Positions 27,180-36,748 of a stretch of DNA of 64,000 bases are shown here, piece by piece. Source of the DNA: Mangrovibacter yixingensis (lineage in GTDB: Bacteria; Pseudomonadota; Gammaproteobacteria; Enterobacterales; Enterobacteriaceae); the NCBI RefSeq assembly GCF_020523985.1, contig NZ_JAIVKM010000001.1, positions 496,001 through 560,000 of the forward strand. Reading direction: 5' to 3'. Position numbers and translations under genes: made by a program. Positions within the stretch are counted from its first letter, which is position 1. Each line of letters starts with the position of its first letter. The notes beneath the pieces were generated by a model. That model had not been told where the DNA came from. It saw only the letters and a program-made list of their open reading frames with translations, and searched no databases.

Positions 27180-28688
27180 ATGGCACAACCTCATCAGGTT
27201 GAAATGCGTGGTGTTTCCATCAGCTTTGGTGGTTTTAATGCCTTGCAGAACGTGGATTTCACCCTTAAAGGAGGAAGTGTTCACGCGCTGACAGGGGCAA
27301 ATGGTGCCGGAAAATCCACCCTTATGGCAGTGTTGTCTGGTGTGTGGGAACACTACCAGGGGACGATTCTGCTTGATGGTGAACCCGTTCATTTGCGCAC
27401 CCCGCGTGACGCTAAAAAACTGGGTATTCACCTGGTGCAGCAAGAAGTTGATGTTGCATTGGTGCCAGGCTTGAGTGTGGGTGAAAACATCATGCTTGAC
27501 CACCTGGCAGCTCCTGGGCATGGGTTTAACTGGCGTGCTATTTGGCGGCAGGCGCGCGAAGCTCTGGCGCAACTGGATGTCAGCCTTAATGTGAAAAAGC
27601 CCATTGAGCACTGTTCTCTTGCCGAAAAGCAACAAGTGTTGTTGGCGCGTGCTCTGTCTCACCATTGCCGCTTTCTTATCCTTGATGAGCCTACCGCCCC
27701 TCTTGACCAGCATGAAAGCGACCGCCTGTTTTCAGTGGTCCGCCGCTTGCAATCGCAGGGTATTGGCGTGGTGTTTATTTCCCACCGAATTCATGAGCTA
27801 AAAGCAATTTGTGACACGCTCACAGTATTGCGCGATGGCCGCCTGATTGAAACCGCAGCAATGGCATCGCTTTGCGGTGAAGAAGTGGTAGAGAAAATGC
27901 TTGGCCACACGCTGGACAACCTCTATCCGGAACGCACTGCTGTGGCGGAAGATGCCCGCACACTGCTTGCTGTTGAAGGGCTGAATGACGAACACCTGTT
28001 GCGTGATATTAGCTTAACCCTGCGTGAAGGGGAGATCCTGGGCGTGGCCGGGTTAGCGGGCGCGGGTAAAACGGAATTGTGCAAAGCCTTATTTGGGGCG
28101 TCGCCTTGCAAGATATCCCATGGGATGTTGTTGGGTAAGAAATGGCGGCCAGTGAGCCCGGCGCGTGAAGTGTCCCGAGGCATTGCGCTGGTACCGGAAG
28201 AGCGGCGTAAAGAAGGCATTTTTATTGATGAACCGGTTGCGATGAACTTGTCTGTCAGCGCGGACAATCGCTTTTCGCGCGGTGGACTGTTTGGTTTTGG
28301 TGCCGCCAGACGTTGGGCTGAAGAAGTGATTGCGCGACTGGGTGTGCGCACAACCGGGCCAGACCAGGTTCTGCGGCGTTTATCCGGTGGCAATCAACAA
28401 AAGGTGGCAATTGGTAAATGGCTGAAAGGCGATGCCGATGTACTGATTTTTGACGAGCCCACTAAAGGCGTGGATGTCAGAGCCAAAACCGATTTGTTTA
28501 CCCTGATAGCAGGCCTTGCAGACCAGGGAAAAGGCGTGATTTACGCCAGTGGCGAATTTGCCGAACTGGTTGGGTTGTGTGACCGAATTTGTGTGCTCTG
28601 GGATGGGCGCATTGTGGCTGAACTGGATGGCCGTGAGGCCAGCGAAGAAATTTTATTGATGTATTCCACTGGAGGAACCCCCGCGTGA
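27180..28688 (+). CDS. Sugar-type ABC transporter ATPase (RbsA/MglA class)
   Basis: 502 residues with two ATP-binding cassettes in one chain. First: Walker A GANGAGKST, Walker B FLILDEPTAPLD, a degenerate signature CSLAEKQQV. Second: GLAGAGKTE in place of a full P-loop, signature LSGGNQQKVAIGKWL, and DVLIFDEPTKGVDV. This is the usual ribose-class arrangement with one weak site. The ATG at 27180 is favoured over the TTG at 27171 because homology begins immediately after it. First gene of an operon with permease, binding protein and LVIVD protein, controlled by MetJ-type boxes; methylthioribose or a methylthio-nucleoside is a plausible substrate (inference). Confidence 0.87.
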   Translation: MAQPHQVEMRGVSISFGGFNALQNVDFTLKGGSVHALTGANGAGKSTLMAVLSGVWEHYQGTILLDGEPVHLRTPRDAKKLGIHLVQQEVDVALVPGLSVGENIMLDHLAAPGHGFNWRAIWRQAREALAQLDVSLNVKKPIEHCSLAEKQQVLLARALSHHCRFLILDEPTAPLDQHESDRLFSVVRRLQSQGIGVVFISHRIHELKAICDTLTVLRDGRLIETAAMASLCGEEVVEKMLGHTLDNLYPERTAVAEDARTLLAVEGLNDEHLLRDISLTLREGEILGVAGLAGAGKTELCKALFGASPCKISHGMLLGKKWRPVSPAREVSRGIALVPEERRKEGIFIDEPVAMNLSVSADNRFSRGGLFGFGAARRWAEEVIARLGVRTTGPDQVLRRLSGGNQQKVAIGKWLKGDADVLIFDEPTKGVDVRAKTDLFTLIAGLADQGKGVIYASGEFAELVGLCDRICVLWDGRIVAELDGREASEEILLMYSTGGTPA

Positions 28689-29680
28689 GTAAAGCCCTGT
28701 CCCTTGAAGCGAAGGCCCCCGGGCGCCAGCGTCTATTTGATTTTTTCTATAAGTGGGGAATGTTACTCACTGTTGTGGCACTGATTGGGTTATTTGGGTT
28801 AACAACGGATAACTTTCTCGATTCGCATAACATCATCAATATTCTGCGCTCTATTGCCATCGTCACTGTTATTGCAGTCGGTGTGTCGTTGTCGCTCACG
28901 GTTGGTGGGTTTGATTTATCGGTGGGTTCCACGGCTTCACTTGCCAACTCGTTGGTGATTTCCCTGTTTGTCTGGTACGGCTTTGGCTCGACTCAGGCGA
29001 TTGTCATCACCCTGGCGTTGTGCTGCCTGGTTGGGTTGTTTAATGCCTTCCTGATTGTGGTTCTGAAAATTCCCGACATGCTGGCAACCCTCGCCAGCCT
29101 GTTTGTCATCCAGGGTGTGGCGATGACATACAGCTACGGCGGTTCCATTACTGAAAACATGGTACTACCCAGCGGCGATATGGCTGAGGGCTTGATTCCT
29201 GCCGGATTTAATCTGTTGGGCCAGGTGCCGGTTATCGTAATAATCATGCTGGTGGTCACGGTGGTGGCACAACTTGGCCTTTCACTGACCACCCATGGCC
29301 GCCGGATGTATGCCATTGGTGGTAACCCGGAAGCTGCAAGGCTGTCTGGTATTCGCACCACGCGCTACCGCGTGCTGGCCTATGTCCTTTCCTCTTTACT
29401 GGCCGGGTTGGGCGGAATATTGCTGGCGTCACGCATTGGCTCTGCCCAGGTGAATGCGGGCAGTGGTTACTTGATGGACGCCGTGGCTGCCGCCTGGATT
29501 GGTTTTTCACTGGCAGGCTCGGGTAAACCCAATGCGCTGGGAACCTTATTGGGCGCAGTGATCCTCGGTGTGCTGCAAAACGGGTTAGTGATGATCTCTG
29601 TGCCTTATTACGCCATGGACATTATTAAAGGTTTGGTGTTGGCAGGTGCTTTGGCCCTGACTTATATCCAGCGCCGTTAA
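28685..29680 (+). CDS. Sugar-type ABC transporter permease (RbsC class)
   Basis: 331 residues, about eight to ten membrane helices, BPD_transp_2 family. The family's GGFDLSVGS motif (near residue 73) and the conserved loop GRRMYAIGGNPEAARLSGI (near 203) are clear. The start is GTG at 28685, overlapping the ATPase stop (GTGA), so translation is coupled. It would form the membrane channel for the substrate delivered by the binding protein encoded next, whose gene is interrupted. Confidence 0.87.
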   Translation: MSKALSLEAKAPGRQRLFDFFYKWGMLLTVVALIGLFGLTTDNFLDSHNIINILRSIAIVTVIAVGVSLSLTVGGFDLSVGSTASLANSLVISLFVWYGFGSTQAIVITLALCCLVGLFNAFLIVVLKIPDMLATLASLFVIQGVAMTYSYGGSITENMVLPSGDMAEGLIPAGFNLLGQVPVIVIIMLVVTVVAQLGLSLTTHGRRMYAIGGNPEAARLSGIRTTRYRVLAYVLSSLLAGLGGILLASRIGSAQVNAGSGYLMDAVAAAWIGFSLAGSGKPNALGTLLGAVILGVLQNGLVMISVPYYAMDIIKGLVLAGALALTYIQRR

Positions 29681-29757
29681 CCAAAACGATTTTTGGGCAG
29701 ATTAAACCTGCAACATATTGAATAACATCATCTAAAACAGACAGGAAACAGACAACA

Positions 29758-30828
29758 ATGAAAATGCTTAAGTGCTCGTTAATTGCCCTGGGGCTACTGG
29801 CTGGCACCGCGACCAGTTTTGCTGCCACACTTGCGCCAGTACCCGCAGCAATTGCAGACCACAACGGGCCAATAAAAATCGCAGTGATTCGTAACCTGGG
29901 CTCAGATGATAATACTTCGCAGTTTCTTGCCGGTGCTATTCAACAAGGTAAGAAGCTGGGATTTAAAGTGAGTGTATTTTTGACCAATGGTGATGATGCG
30001 CGCTTCCAGGATTTTGTAAACCAGGCTATCAGCCAGAAATACGACGGGATTATCTTGTCTCAGGGCCGCGACCCGTATTCAACAAAACTGGTAAAACGCA
30101 TTGTGGATAGCGGGATTAAGGTGTCGGTATTCGATACAGCCGTTAGCGGCAATATCCCAGGTGTGACAGTTACTCAGCAGGATGACGCTTCACTGACGCG
30201 TCTTTCCTTCGGCCAACTGGTAAAAGATTTCAACGGCAAAGCCAATATCATCAAACTGTGGGTTGCTGGCTTCCCGCCTATGGAACGCCGCCAGGCTGAA
30301 TACGAAAAAATGCTCAAAGACAACCCAGGGATCCATGAACTGGAATCCATTGGCGCAGTGTCTTCCGATGTACAGGGCGATACAGCGAATAAAGTTGGGG
30401 CAGTGCTGGCGAAATACCCGAAAGGGAAAATTGACGCAATCTGGGGAACCTAGGATGCGTTCAGCCAGGGTGCTTATAAGGCTTTGGAAGAAAATGGCCG
30501 CACTGAAATCAAACTTTACAGCATTGATGCCTCTAACCAGGACTTACAGCTGATGCGCGAGGCTAACAGCCCATGGAAAGTCACTGTTGCTGTTGATCCT
30601 AAGCTGATTGGCGCCATGAATGTGCGTTTGATCGCGAACAAAATTGCTGGCGAACCGACACCGGCAACCTACGATTTTAAAGCCGCGGCAATTCCTCAGG
30701 CATTACTGGCAAGCCAGCCGGGTAATGTGAATATGGCTTCTCTGAGCAAAATTATTCCAGGTTGGGGCCAGTCTCAGGACTTTATCGCCCCCTGGTTTGC
30801 CACGCTTGAAGCGAAACAGCATAAATAA
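29758..30828 (+). pseudogene. ABC transporter periplasmic binding protein, interrupted by amber codon
   Basis: The frame codes for a ribose-type substrate-binding protein of 356 codons. A signal peptide (MKMLKCSLIALGLLAGTATS, cleavage near residue 22) is followed by IKIAVIRNLGSDDNTSQF and a type I periplasmic fold. At codon 232 (30451-30453) a TAG interrupts IWGT-stop-DAFSQGAYKAL; homologues usually have Trp here (IWGxWD), so one G to A change of TGG would explain it. The frame continues intact for 124 more codons to TAA, with no other damage, which points to a very recent mutation, a sequencing error or amber suppression. Truncated at 231 residues it would lack part of the second lobe and should not work. 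Confidence 0.85.
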
Positions 30829-30839
30829 GGAGTACGGAG

Positions 30840-32078
30840 ATGTCGTTGCCGGAACCCGAATATAGCCGCAATATGCGGCTGATAGGCCACAGTGATCAGG
30901 GCGGCCGCCCGGACGGTGTACAGGTTATGGTGCATCGTGGTTATGCCTATATTGGGCATATGGTGTCGCAGGGGTTTTCCATTGTTGATGTGCGTGATGC
31001 GAAAAACCCGCGCACCGTGGGTTATGTTCCGGCACCACCTGGCACCTGGAATGTGCATTTGCAGGCGCATGATGACCTGTTGCTGGTGATTAATGCCCGC
31101 GACTTGTTTGCAGACAGCCGGTTTGCTGATGAGCGGGTGTATTACACCCGCCAGGTAGGTGAGACTGTTAAAACGGTTTCCGGGCGTGACTGGTCTGCCG
31201 GGGTGCGTATTTTTGATATCTCCCAACCAGAAAATCCACGTGAAATCAGTTTCCTTTCCCTGGATGGAATTGGTGTGCACCGTATTTGGTATGTGGGCGG
31301 GCGCTGGGCATATGTCTCGGCGTTGCTGGATGGCTACACCGACTATATTTTCTTGACGATTGATCTGGCAGACCCGCGCAAACCAGAAGTCGCGGGGCGC
31401 TGGTGGATGCCAGGCATGAATGAAGCGGCGGGTGAGCAACCGGGCTGGCCTGAAGGAAAGCGTTATGCTTTACACCATGCGATTATCCATGGCGATACGG
31501 CCTATGGTAGCTGGCGTGATGGCGGCCTGACTTTGCTGGATGTCAGCGACCGGACTGCACCATCCCTTATCAGCCACCGAAACTGGAGCCCGCCTTATGG
31601 TGGCGGAACGCACACGGCATTGCCGCTTCCGGGCCGGGATTTGTTGGTTGTGCTGGATGAAGCGGTATTGGATGAACAGCAGGATGGTGAGAAATTTATC
31701 TGGTTGTTTGATATCCGTGAACCGGCCAACCCGGTGAGTATCTCCACCTTCCCGGTTCCGGGCGAGCGGGATTATGTTGCGAAGGGCGCACATTTTGGCC
31801 CACATAATCTGCATGAAAACCGCCCAGGAAGTTTTGTCAGTGAAACGTTGATTTTTGCCACCTGGCAAAATGCCGGGGTACGTGCTGTTGATATTAGCAA
31901 CCCGTATCACCCAGTGGAAACCGGGGCATTGGTGCCTGCAGCACCAAAAACCATGATGGATACCCGCCCGGGAAGGCCACAGGTTATTCAGTCCTGCGAT
32001 GTGTTTGTGGATGCTCAGGGAATTATCTATAGCACGGATTATAACGGCGGGTTGTCGATTATTGAGTACCTGGGCTAA
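30840..32078 (+). CDS. LVIVD-repeat beta-propeller protein
   Basis: 412 residues without a signal peptide or membrane helix, so probably cytoplasmic. Repeated strands of the LVIVD type recur about every 50-70 residues: GFSIVDVRDAKNPRTVGYV, VRIFDISQPENPREISFL, LTLLDVSDRTAPSLISH, FDIREPANPVSISTF, VRAVDISNPYHPVETGAL and LSIIEYLG. Conserved His residues (HNLHENRPG, GVHRIWYVGG, HHAIIHG) could bind metal or substrate. It begins 12 bp after the binding-protein gene, so it belongs to the transporter operon. No enzymatic role is known for the family; a step in processing the imported compound is possible (inference). Confidence 0.78.
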   Translation: MSLPEPEYSRNMRLIGHSDQGGRPDGVQVMVHRGYAYIGHMVSQGFSIVDVRDAKNPRTVGYVPAPPGTWNVHLQAHDDLLLVINARDLFADSRFADERVYYTRQVGETVKTVSGRDWSAGVRIFDISQPENPREISFLSLDGIGVHRIWYVGGRWAYVSALLDGYTDYIFLTIDLADPRKPEVAGRWWMPGMNEAAGEQPGWPEGKRYALHHAIIHGDTAYGSWRDGGLTLLDVSDRTAPSLISHRNWSPPYGGGTHTALPLPGRDLLVVLDEAVLDEQQDGEKFIWLFDIREPANPVSISTFPVPGERDYVAKGAHFGPHNLHENRPGSFVSETLIFATWQNAGVRAVDISNPYHPVETGALVPAAPKTMMDTRPGRPQVIQSCDVFVDAQGIIYSTDYNGGLSIIEYLG

Positions 32079-32381
32079 CCGGTTCTGATGCGGTTTAACT
32101 GAAACCTCATGGTGTTATGCCATGGGGTTTTTTTACTCCTAAACCATGTATTCAGGGCGTGTGTTTAATTTTCCGGTATGTTGGGGGCACAAGTATCATG
32201 GACGGAAAATCTCTGTTTCTTTAATGCAAAAGCGATTCCCGCTGTTGATAAGCAGACGTCTGGCGGTGTGGTAACTTTTATTGTTAACCGGCGTGTCAGG
32301 CTTCTGCGCAAGCCAGCATAGCGGGTGGAGATAAAATTGCAGGTACCTGTCTCTTCCCTGAGCAGGCTCTTGTGTTCTGGC
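32079..32381. other. Convergent intergenic region, LVIVD gene to mtnK
   Basis: 303 bp. A terminator at 32102-32134 ends the transporter operon. One perfect AGACGTCT (32254-32261) is present without good flanking boxes and between convergent genes, so it is probably not an operator. No gene seen. Confidence 0.6.
32102..32134 (+). terminator. Terminator of the ABC transporter-LVIVD operon
   Basis: AAACCTCATGG pairs with CCATGGGGTTT (one G-T pair) around a 7-nt loop and is followed by four more Ts. It lies 23 bp after the LVIVD stop codon. Confidence 0.82.
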
Positions 32382-33581
32382 TCAACTATACTGGCGTACC
32401 CGCGCGATAAACTCTTCCACTGTGTCTATTTTATCTGCAATAAGAATCAATGCTTTACCCAGTGCCAAAGCCTGGCGCTGGCAGGCAAGGCGCATAGCGT
32501 CATCGGCAATGGTGTCTATATCTGCCACATGGGATAACCCCACAGTACGGCGAATTAATTCGGTACCCGCATAGCCAATGGCATCGTGCCACACTTTTTT
32601 CAGAAACTGGGTGGTGTAGCCTGGGCAACTAAGTGCCTGGTCACGGGTTTTTTCCTGAGCCAAAGACTGAAAGCGTTCACTAAATGTGTGCCAAAACTCG
32701 TTAATATCCGCCAGACGCTGCTCACGAGCATCAGCCGCTTCGCGCAGTGGCAGTAAACCGGGCAGGCCGCAATAATTGAGCAACAGGTTGCCAATTGCTG
32801 TGCCTGGGTCAAACCCGGCCGGGCCGAAGAATCCAAATTCAGCATCAATCGCTTTCAGGCTGCCTTCGGCAACGAAAATAGAACCACTGTGGATATCACC
32901 GTGCAGCAGCGCTTCTGCATGGGAGAAAAAGCGGTGTTTCAGTGCGCTCACAGCAAGTTTCAGTGCGGTATCTTCACGCAGTGCAGCAACATCGGCCTCC
33001 AGTGCGGCAGGGTAGTTATTACGCTCGTGCTGGCAGTACGGGTCGTTAAAAAACAAGTCTTCAGTGATTTCGCACATTTCCGGGTTAATAAAGCGTGCGA
33101 CTTCCGCTTTTTTCTGGTGCGGATGCAGGTAAAAATCAGAAGTATGGAACAGCACCTGCGCCAGGTATTCACCTAACTGGCTGGCGGCTTGCGGGTAATA
33201 CTCACCGCGGATCAGCTCACCACGCCAGATACGGTAACGGGATAAATCTTCCATCACCATTACTGCAAGTGCCGGATCAAAATGAAGGATATTTACTGTA
33301 TGTTGCGGGCAGTGCTGGTAATGGGCGATCAGTGTTTCTGCCTCCAGACGGGCACGGTCCAGGGTCAACGGCCAGGACTCCCCCACACAGCGCACATAAG
33401 GTAATGCCTGTTTAACAACAATGCGGCTTATTCCTTCGTTGTCGAACACCTTAAACACCAGATTAAGGTTACCGTCGCCCACTTCTTCAGCATGAGTAAG
33501 TTTTTCCGGGTTCTCCAGCCCACCATGTTGTTTGGCCCAGGCAACTGCGTCATCGGCAGTAAAAGTGCGGTAGTGCGACAT
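32382..33581 (-). CDS. mtnK: S-methyl-5-thioribose kinase MtnK
   Basis: 399-residue choline-kinase-like enzyme that phosphorylates methylthioribose (MTR) to MTR-1-phosphate, the entry to methionine salvage in enterobacteria using Pfs nucleosidase. Motifs: [13 protein letters not shown] (nucleotide loop), [14 protein letters not shown] (catalytic loop, Asp near 233) and [14 protein letters not shown] (metal-binding). AGGAAAGA precedes the ATG. Divergent from mtnA, with a MetJ operator between. Its substrate could come from MTA cleavage inside the cell or from the MetJ-linked transporter next door. Confidence 0.95.
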   Translation of the reverse strand: MSHYRTFTADDAVAWAKQHGGLENPEKLTHAEEVGDGNLNLVFKVFDNEGISRIVVKQALPYVRCVGESWPLTLDRARLEAETLIAHYQHCPQHTVNILHFDPALAVMVMEDLSRYRIWRGELIRGEYYPQAASQLGEYLAQVLFHTSDFYLHPHQKKAEVARFINPEMCEITEDLFFNDPYCQHERNNYPAALEADVAALREDTALKLAVSALKHRFFSHAEALLHGDIHSGSIFVAEGSLKAIDAEFGFFGPAGFDPGTAIGNLLLNYCGLPGLLPLREAADAREQRLADINEFWHTFSERFQSLAQEKTRDQALSCPGYTTQFLKKVWHDAIGYAGTELIRRTVGLSHVADIDTIADDAMRLACQRQALALGKALILIADKIDTVEEFIARVRQYS

Positions 33582-33621
33582 GTGACTTCTTTCCTCGTCA
33601 ATTCTTCAATTTTGGTTAATA

Positions 33622-33645
33622 AGCCGTTCAGACGTCTATACATCC
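33622..33645. promoter_or_regulatory. MetJ operator between mtnK and mtnA
   Basis: A perfect met box AGACGTCT (33630-33637) is flanked in register by AGCCGTTC (5 of 8) and ATACATCC (5 of 8). The site is 40 bp upstream of mtnK and 53 bp upstream of mtnA and can repress both. Confidence 0.85.
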
Positions 33646-33698
33646 GCTTTCCATCCTGACACAATAGAACACATCAACGCAACAAGGATTTAACTAAA

Positions 33699-34724
33699 AT
33701 GAATAATCTCCAAACCACCAGTTTGCGCATTGCTGATAATCAACTGTGGATCCTCGACCAGCAGGCATTGCCGCAGCAGTCAAACTGGCTGGATGCCAGC
33801 GCTGTCGATTTACTGGTGGGCCATATTCACGCTTTGCGGGTGCGGGGTGCGCCACTGATTGGTTTATCTGCCAGCTTGCTACTGGCGTTATTGGCCGAGC
33901 GTGGTGACAATCGAGAAAGCCTGAATGTGGCGCTGGAAACCTTACGCGCTTCACGCCCAACCGCAGTAAACCTGATGAATAACCTCGACCGGATGAAGCA
34001 GGCACTGAACCAGAGTGACTGGGTGAGTGCCATGGTTAATGAAGCCTGGAGGCTGGTACAAGAAGATAAGCAATTATGTGATGCGATTGCCGTTGCCGGT
34101 AGCCAGTTAGTTACGCCGGGTAGCCGCCTGTTAACCCACTGCAATACCGGTGGGCTGGCGACAGCAGGGTGCGGTACTGCGCTGGGGGTGATTCACAAAG
34201 CATTTGAAGCCGGCAAAGTACAGCAGGTTTGGGTGGATGAAACGCGCCCGTTATTGCAAGGTGGGCGCTTAACTGCCTGGGAACTGGGGGAACTGAATAT
34301 CCCATACCAACTGATTTGTGATTCGATGGCGGCCAGCCTGATGGCAAAAGGTGAGGTAGATGCCATCTGGGTGGGAGCAGATCGCATTGCAGCCAATGGG
34401 GATGTGGCGAATAAAATTGGCACTTATAGCCTGGCGGTTTTGGCAAAATACCACGGTATTCCGTTTTATGTTGCGGCACCGGTTACCACGCTGGATTCCT
34501 CTTGCCCGAATGGCGCAGCTATTCCCATTGAACAGCGTGCGGCTGCAGAAGTGACTGGCGTGGCAGGGAGTTTTGGTTCGGTGCAGTGGGCACCGGAGAA
34601 TGCACAAGTGTACAACCCGGCGTTTGATGTGACACCGGCAGAGTTAATTAGCGGTTGGGTGCTGGACAGCGGGGTTATTACCCCGGAACAGGTGCGTGAC
34701 GGGGTGTTTAAAGCTCAGGACTGA
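33699..34724 (+). CDS. mtnA: Methylthioribose-1-phosphate isomerase MtnA
   Basis: 341 residues of the eIF2B-alpha-like family. It converts MTR-1-phosphate to methylthioribulose-1-phosphate. Family signatures: [14 protein letters not shown] near residue 48, the catalytic Cys region [18 protein letters not shown] near 147, and [19 protein letters not shown] near 226. AAGGA stands upstream of the ATG. Single gene, divergent from mtnK and facing mtnD convergently across a GC hairpin (GCGGCCAGG/CCTGGCCGC, 34734-34761). Confidence 0.95.
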   Translation: MNNLQTTSLRIADNQLWILDQQALPQQSNWLDASAVDLLVGHIHALRVRGAPLIGLSASLLLALLAERGDNRESLNVALETLRASRPTAVNLMNNLDRMKQALNQSDWVSAMVNEAWRLVQEDKQLCDAIAVAGSQLVTPGSRLLTHCNTGGLATAGCGTALGVIHKAFEAGKVQQVWVDETRPLLQGGRLTAWELGELNIPYQLICDSMAASLMAKGEVDAIWVGADRIAANGDVANKIGTYSLAVLAKYHGIPFYVAAPVTTLDSSCPNGAAIPIEQRAAAEVTGVAGSFGSVQWAPENAQVYNPAFDVTPAELISGWVLDSGVITPEQVRDGVFKAQD

Positions 34725-34768
34725 AGAGTGGCGCGGCCAGGTAATTCGTAGCCTGGCCGCATGCCGGT

Positions 34769-35311
34769 TCAGTCAATGCGCGGGTAAGTATCGGCAATAG
34801 GGTCGCCGGTAAATTTTGCCACCCAGCCTTGCGGGTTATCAAAAATACGAATGGCAGTGAAATTAGGTTGTGAACCCATATCGAACCAGTGTGGTGTGCC
34901 TGCGGGAACAGAAATTAAATCATTTTTCTCACACAAGACCTGGTAAACCTTGCCATCCAGGTGCAGGCAGAATAACCCCGCACCTTCAACAAAGAAGCGT
35001 ACTTCGTCTTCACCATGAGTATGCTCAGAGAGGAATTTTTCCCGCAGCGCGGCTTTCTCCGGGTGGTTGGCGCGCATGCTGATGACATCCCAGCTTTGGT
35101 AGTTTTTCTCGGCAACTAACTTTTCAATTTCGTGCTGGTAGGCTGCCAGTACCGTTTCAGGTCCAGGTGCATCGCCCAGTTCCTGATTGGCTTCCCAGCG
35201 TTCAAAACGCACCCCGGCGGCATTCAGTTGTTCACGGATAGCCTCTGCGTCCTGGCTGTGCCAGAGCGCCTGGTTGGCATCGGTTTCGGAATAAATAGTA
35301 AGCGTACTCAT
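34769..35311 (-). CDS. mtnD: Acireductone dioxygenase MtnD
   Basis: 180-residue cupin enzyme. With Fe it gives 4-methylthio-2-oxobutanoate (KMTB) and formate; with Ni it runs an off-pathway reaction releasing CO. Metal ligands are seen in [14 protein letters not shown] (His, His, Glu) and in PAGTPHWFD (His). Last gene of the mtnBCD operon, 4 bp after mtnC. Ni availability is relevant because a Ni permease and hydrogenase lie in the same window, though no direct link is shown. Confidence 0.95.
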   Translation of the reverse strand: MSTLTIYSETDANQALWHSQDAEAIREQLNAAGVRFERWEANQELGDAPGPETVLAAYQHEIEKLVAEKNYQSWDVISMRANHPEKAALREKFLSEHTHGEDEVRFFVEGAGLFCLHLDGKVYQVLCEKNDLISVPAGTPHWFDMGSQPNFTAIRIFDNPQGWVAKFTGDPIADTYPRID

Positions 35312-35315
35312 GTGA

Positions 35316-35996
35316 TTATGCCTCGGGGTTAATGGCGCTAAAGTCGCCGACCTGGGGATGTTGGCTGGCGTTATCTGCCGCGCCGCGAATCAGTTGAACG
35401 GTTTGCCAGCCTGCCTCACGTGCGGCATCCAGCTCCTGGTGTATATCCGATAAAAACAGTAATTCACTTGGTGCAACACCGGTTTCACGGGCGATAGCCA
35501 GGTAAGAGGCCGTTTCCCGTTTGTGGCCAATGTGTGTATCGAAATACCCACTGAACAACGGTGTGATATCGCCTGCGTCACTGTAACCGAACAACAGTTT
35601 CTGTGCGGCGACGGAGCCAGATGAATAGACATATAACGCGATACCTGATGCTTGCCATTTTTTCAGTGCTGGCAGTACATCCGGGTAGAGGTGGCCGGTG
35701 AAAGCGCCTTGCTGATAACCGGTTTGCCAAATCATGCCTTGCAACGCTTTGAGCGGGGTTGATTTGCGGTCTTCATCCATAAAGGTTAAAAGCGCGTTGA
35801 CGACATCGCCGGTACTGGCTTGTGGCTGGCCAATTTCTTTGCGAACCGCATCCAGTGCAGCGGCAACATCGGGGTGTTGCTCATGGCTGGCAATAAAAGA
35901 GGCAAGGTGCTGGCGGGCATAGGGAAACAATACATTGTGCACAAAGCGAATATCGCTGGTTGTGCCTTCTATATCCGTCACGATGGCTTTAATCAT
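35316..35996 (-). CDS. mtnC: Enolase-phosphatase E1 MtnC
   Basis: 226-residue bifunctional HAD-family enzyme that enolises and dephosphorylates 2,3-diketo-5-methylthiopentyl-1-phosphate to acireductone. HAD motif I is [11 protein letters not shown] (near residue 5), motif II YSSGS near 119, and [13 protein letters not shown] is the C-terminal motif. The start at 35996 fits the family N-terminus [11 protein letters not shown]; the upstream in-frame start would add 11 unrelated residues. ATGA overlap with mtnB shows translational coupling. Confidence 0.95.
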   Translation of the reverse strand: MIKAIVTDIEGTTSDIRFVHNVLFPYARQHLASFIASHEQHPDVAAALDAVRKEIGQPQASTGDVVNALLTFMDEDRKSTPLKALQGMIWQTGYQQGAFTGHLYPDVLPALKKWQASGIALYVYSSGSVAAQKLLFGYSDAGDITPLFSGYFDTHIGHKRETASYLAIARETGVAPSELLFLSDIHQELDAAREAGWQTVQLIRGAADNASQHPQVGDFSAINPEA

Positions 35997-36607
35997 AATA
36001 CCTCCAGGCGGCGGCGCAATATTTCGCATTCAAATAAAAACTCCAGCCCTTCCAGATGGCGGCGGGCTTCTTCAACACTTCGTCCCCAGCAGGTCAAACC
36101 ATGACCACGTAGCAGAAACCCCCATTGCAGGTCTTCTTTGCTTGTGCCGGAATGGATTCGTTGCGCCAGTGCGCTGATATCCTGGTCGTTATCAAAGACC
36201 GGGATTTGCAGGGCATCCAGATGCGATGACTGGCCGCGCAAGGATTTTTGCATTTCGTACCCTTGCAGTGTCAGGCGGTTGCCTTTGACCAGCCGGGATA
36301 ATACGGTTGCATTGACCGTGTGAACATGGAGAACTGCCTGAGCTTCGGGAAACAGGCGGTAAATAAGAGTATGAAGCCCGGTTTCAGCGGAAGGCGTGCG
36401 CCCGGAAGGCGCTGTATTATCGGCAATACTGACCTGCAAGAAGTCATTTTCTGTCAGGCTGCCTTTATCTTTACCGGATTCAGTCAGCCAGCACCATTCG
36501 GTGTCCTGGCGCAGGGACATATTGCCGCCCGTTGCGGGAGCCCAGCCTTTGGCACCAAGCCAGCGGCAGGCCGCGACTAATTCTGCCAGTTGCAGTTGTT
36601 GTGTCAT
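35993..36607 (-). CDS. mtnB: Methylthioribulose-1-phosphate dehydratase MtnB
   Basis: 204 residues of the class II aldolase/adducin family. Zn ligands lie in [10 protein letters not shown] and in [21 protein letters not shown] is the substrate loop. First gene of mtnBCD. The start at 36607 gives the [11 protein letters not shown]-terminus of the family; longer in-frame starts would run into the MetJ boxes. Divergent from ybdL. Confidence 0.95.
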   Translation of the reverse strand: MTQQLQLAELVAACRWLGAKGWAPATGGNMSLRQDTEWCWLTESGKDKGSLTENDFLQVSIADNTAPSGRTPSAETGLHTLIYRLFPEAQAVLHVHTVNATVLSRLVKGNRLTLQGYEMQKSLRGQSSHLDALQIPVFDNDQDISALAQRIHSGTSKEDLQWGFLLRGHGLTCWGRSVEEARRHLEGLEFLFECEILRRRLEVL

Positions 36608-36656
36608 TACGTTCCTTATTATGCGCAGTGTTGATTCTGGCATTACGTTATTATTT

Positions 36657-36672
36657 GGACGTCTAAGCGTCT
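36657..36672. promoter_or_regulatory. MetJ operator between mtnB and ybdL
   Basis: Two adjacent 8-mers, GGACGTCT (7 of 8) and AAGCGTCT (6 of 8), match the met box AGACGTCT. They lie 50 bp upstream of mtnB and 77 bp upstream of ybdL. Confidence 0.78.
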
Positions 36673-36748
36673 TGATTGCCAAATATTAACATCGTGTTAT
36701 AGTGGCAGCAACACACGCATCACAACAAAATACCGGGAAGGGGAGAGA

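Noticed and set aside
32254-32261. Perfect met box AGACGTCT
   Set aside because: It lies between convergent genes, has no adjacent box in register, and one exact 8-mer is expected by chance in a window of this size.
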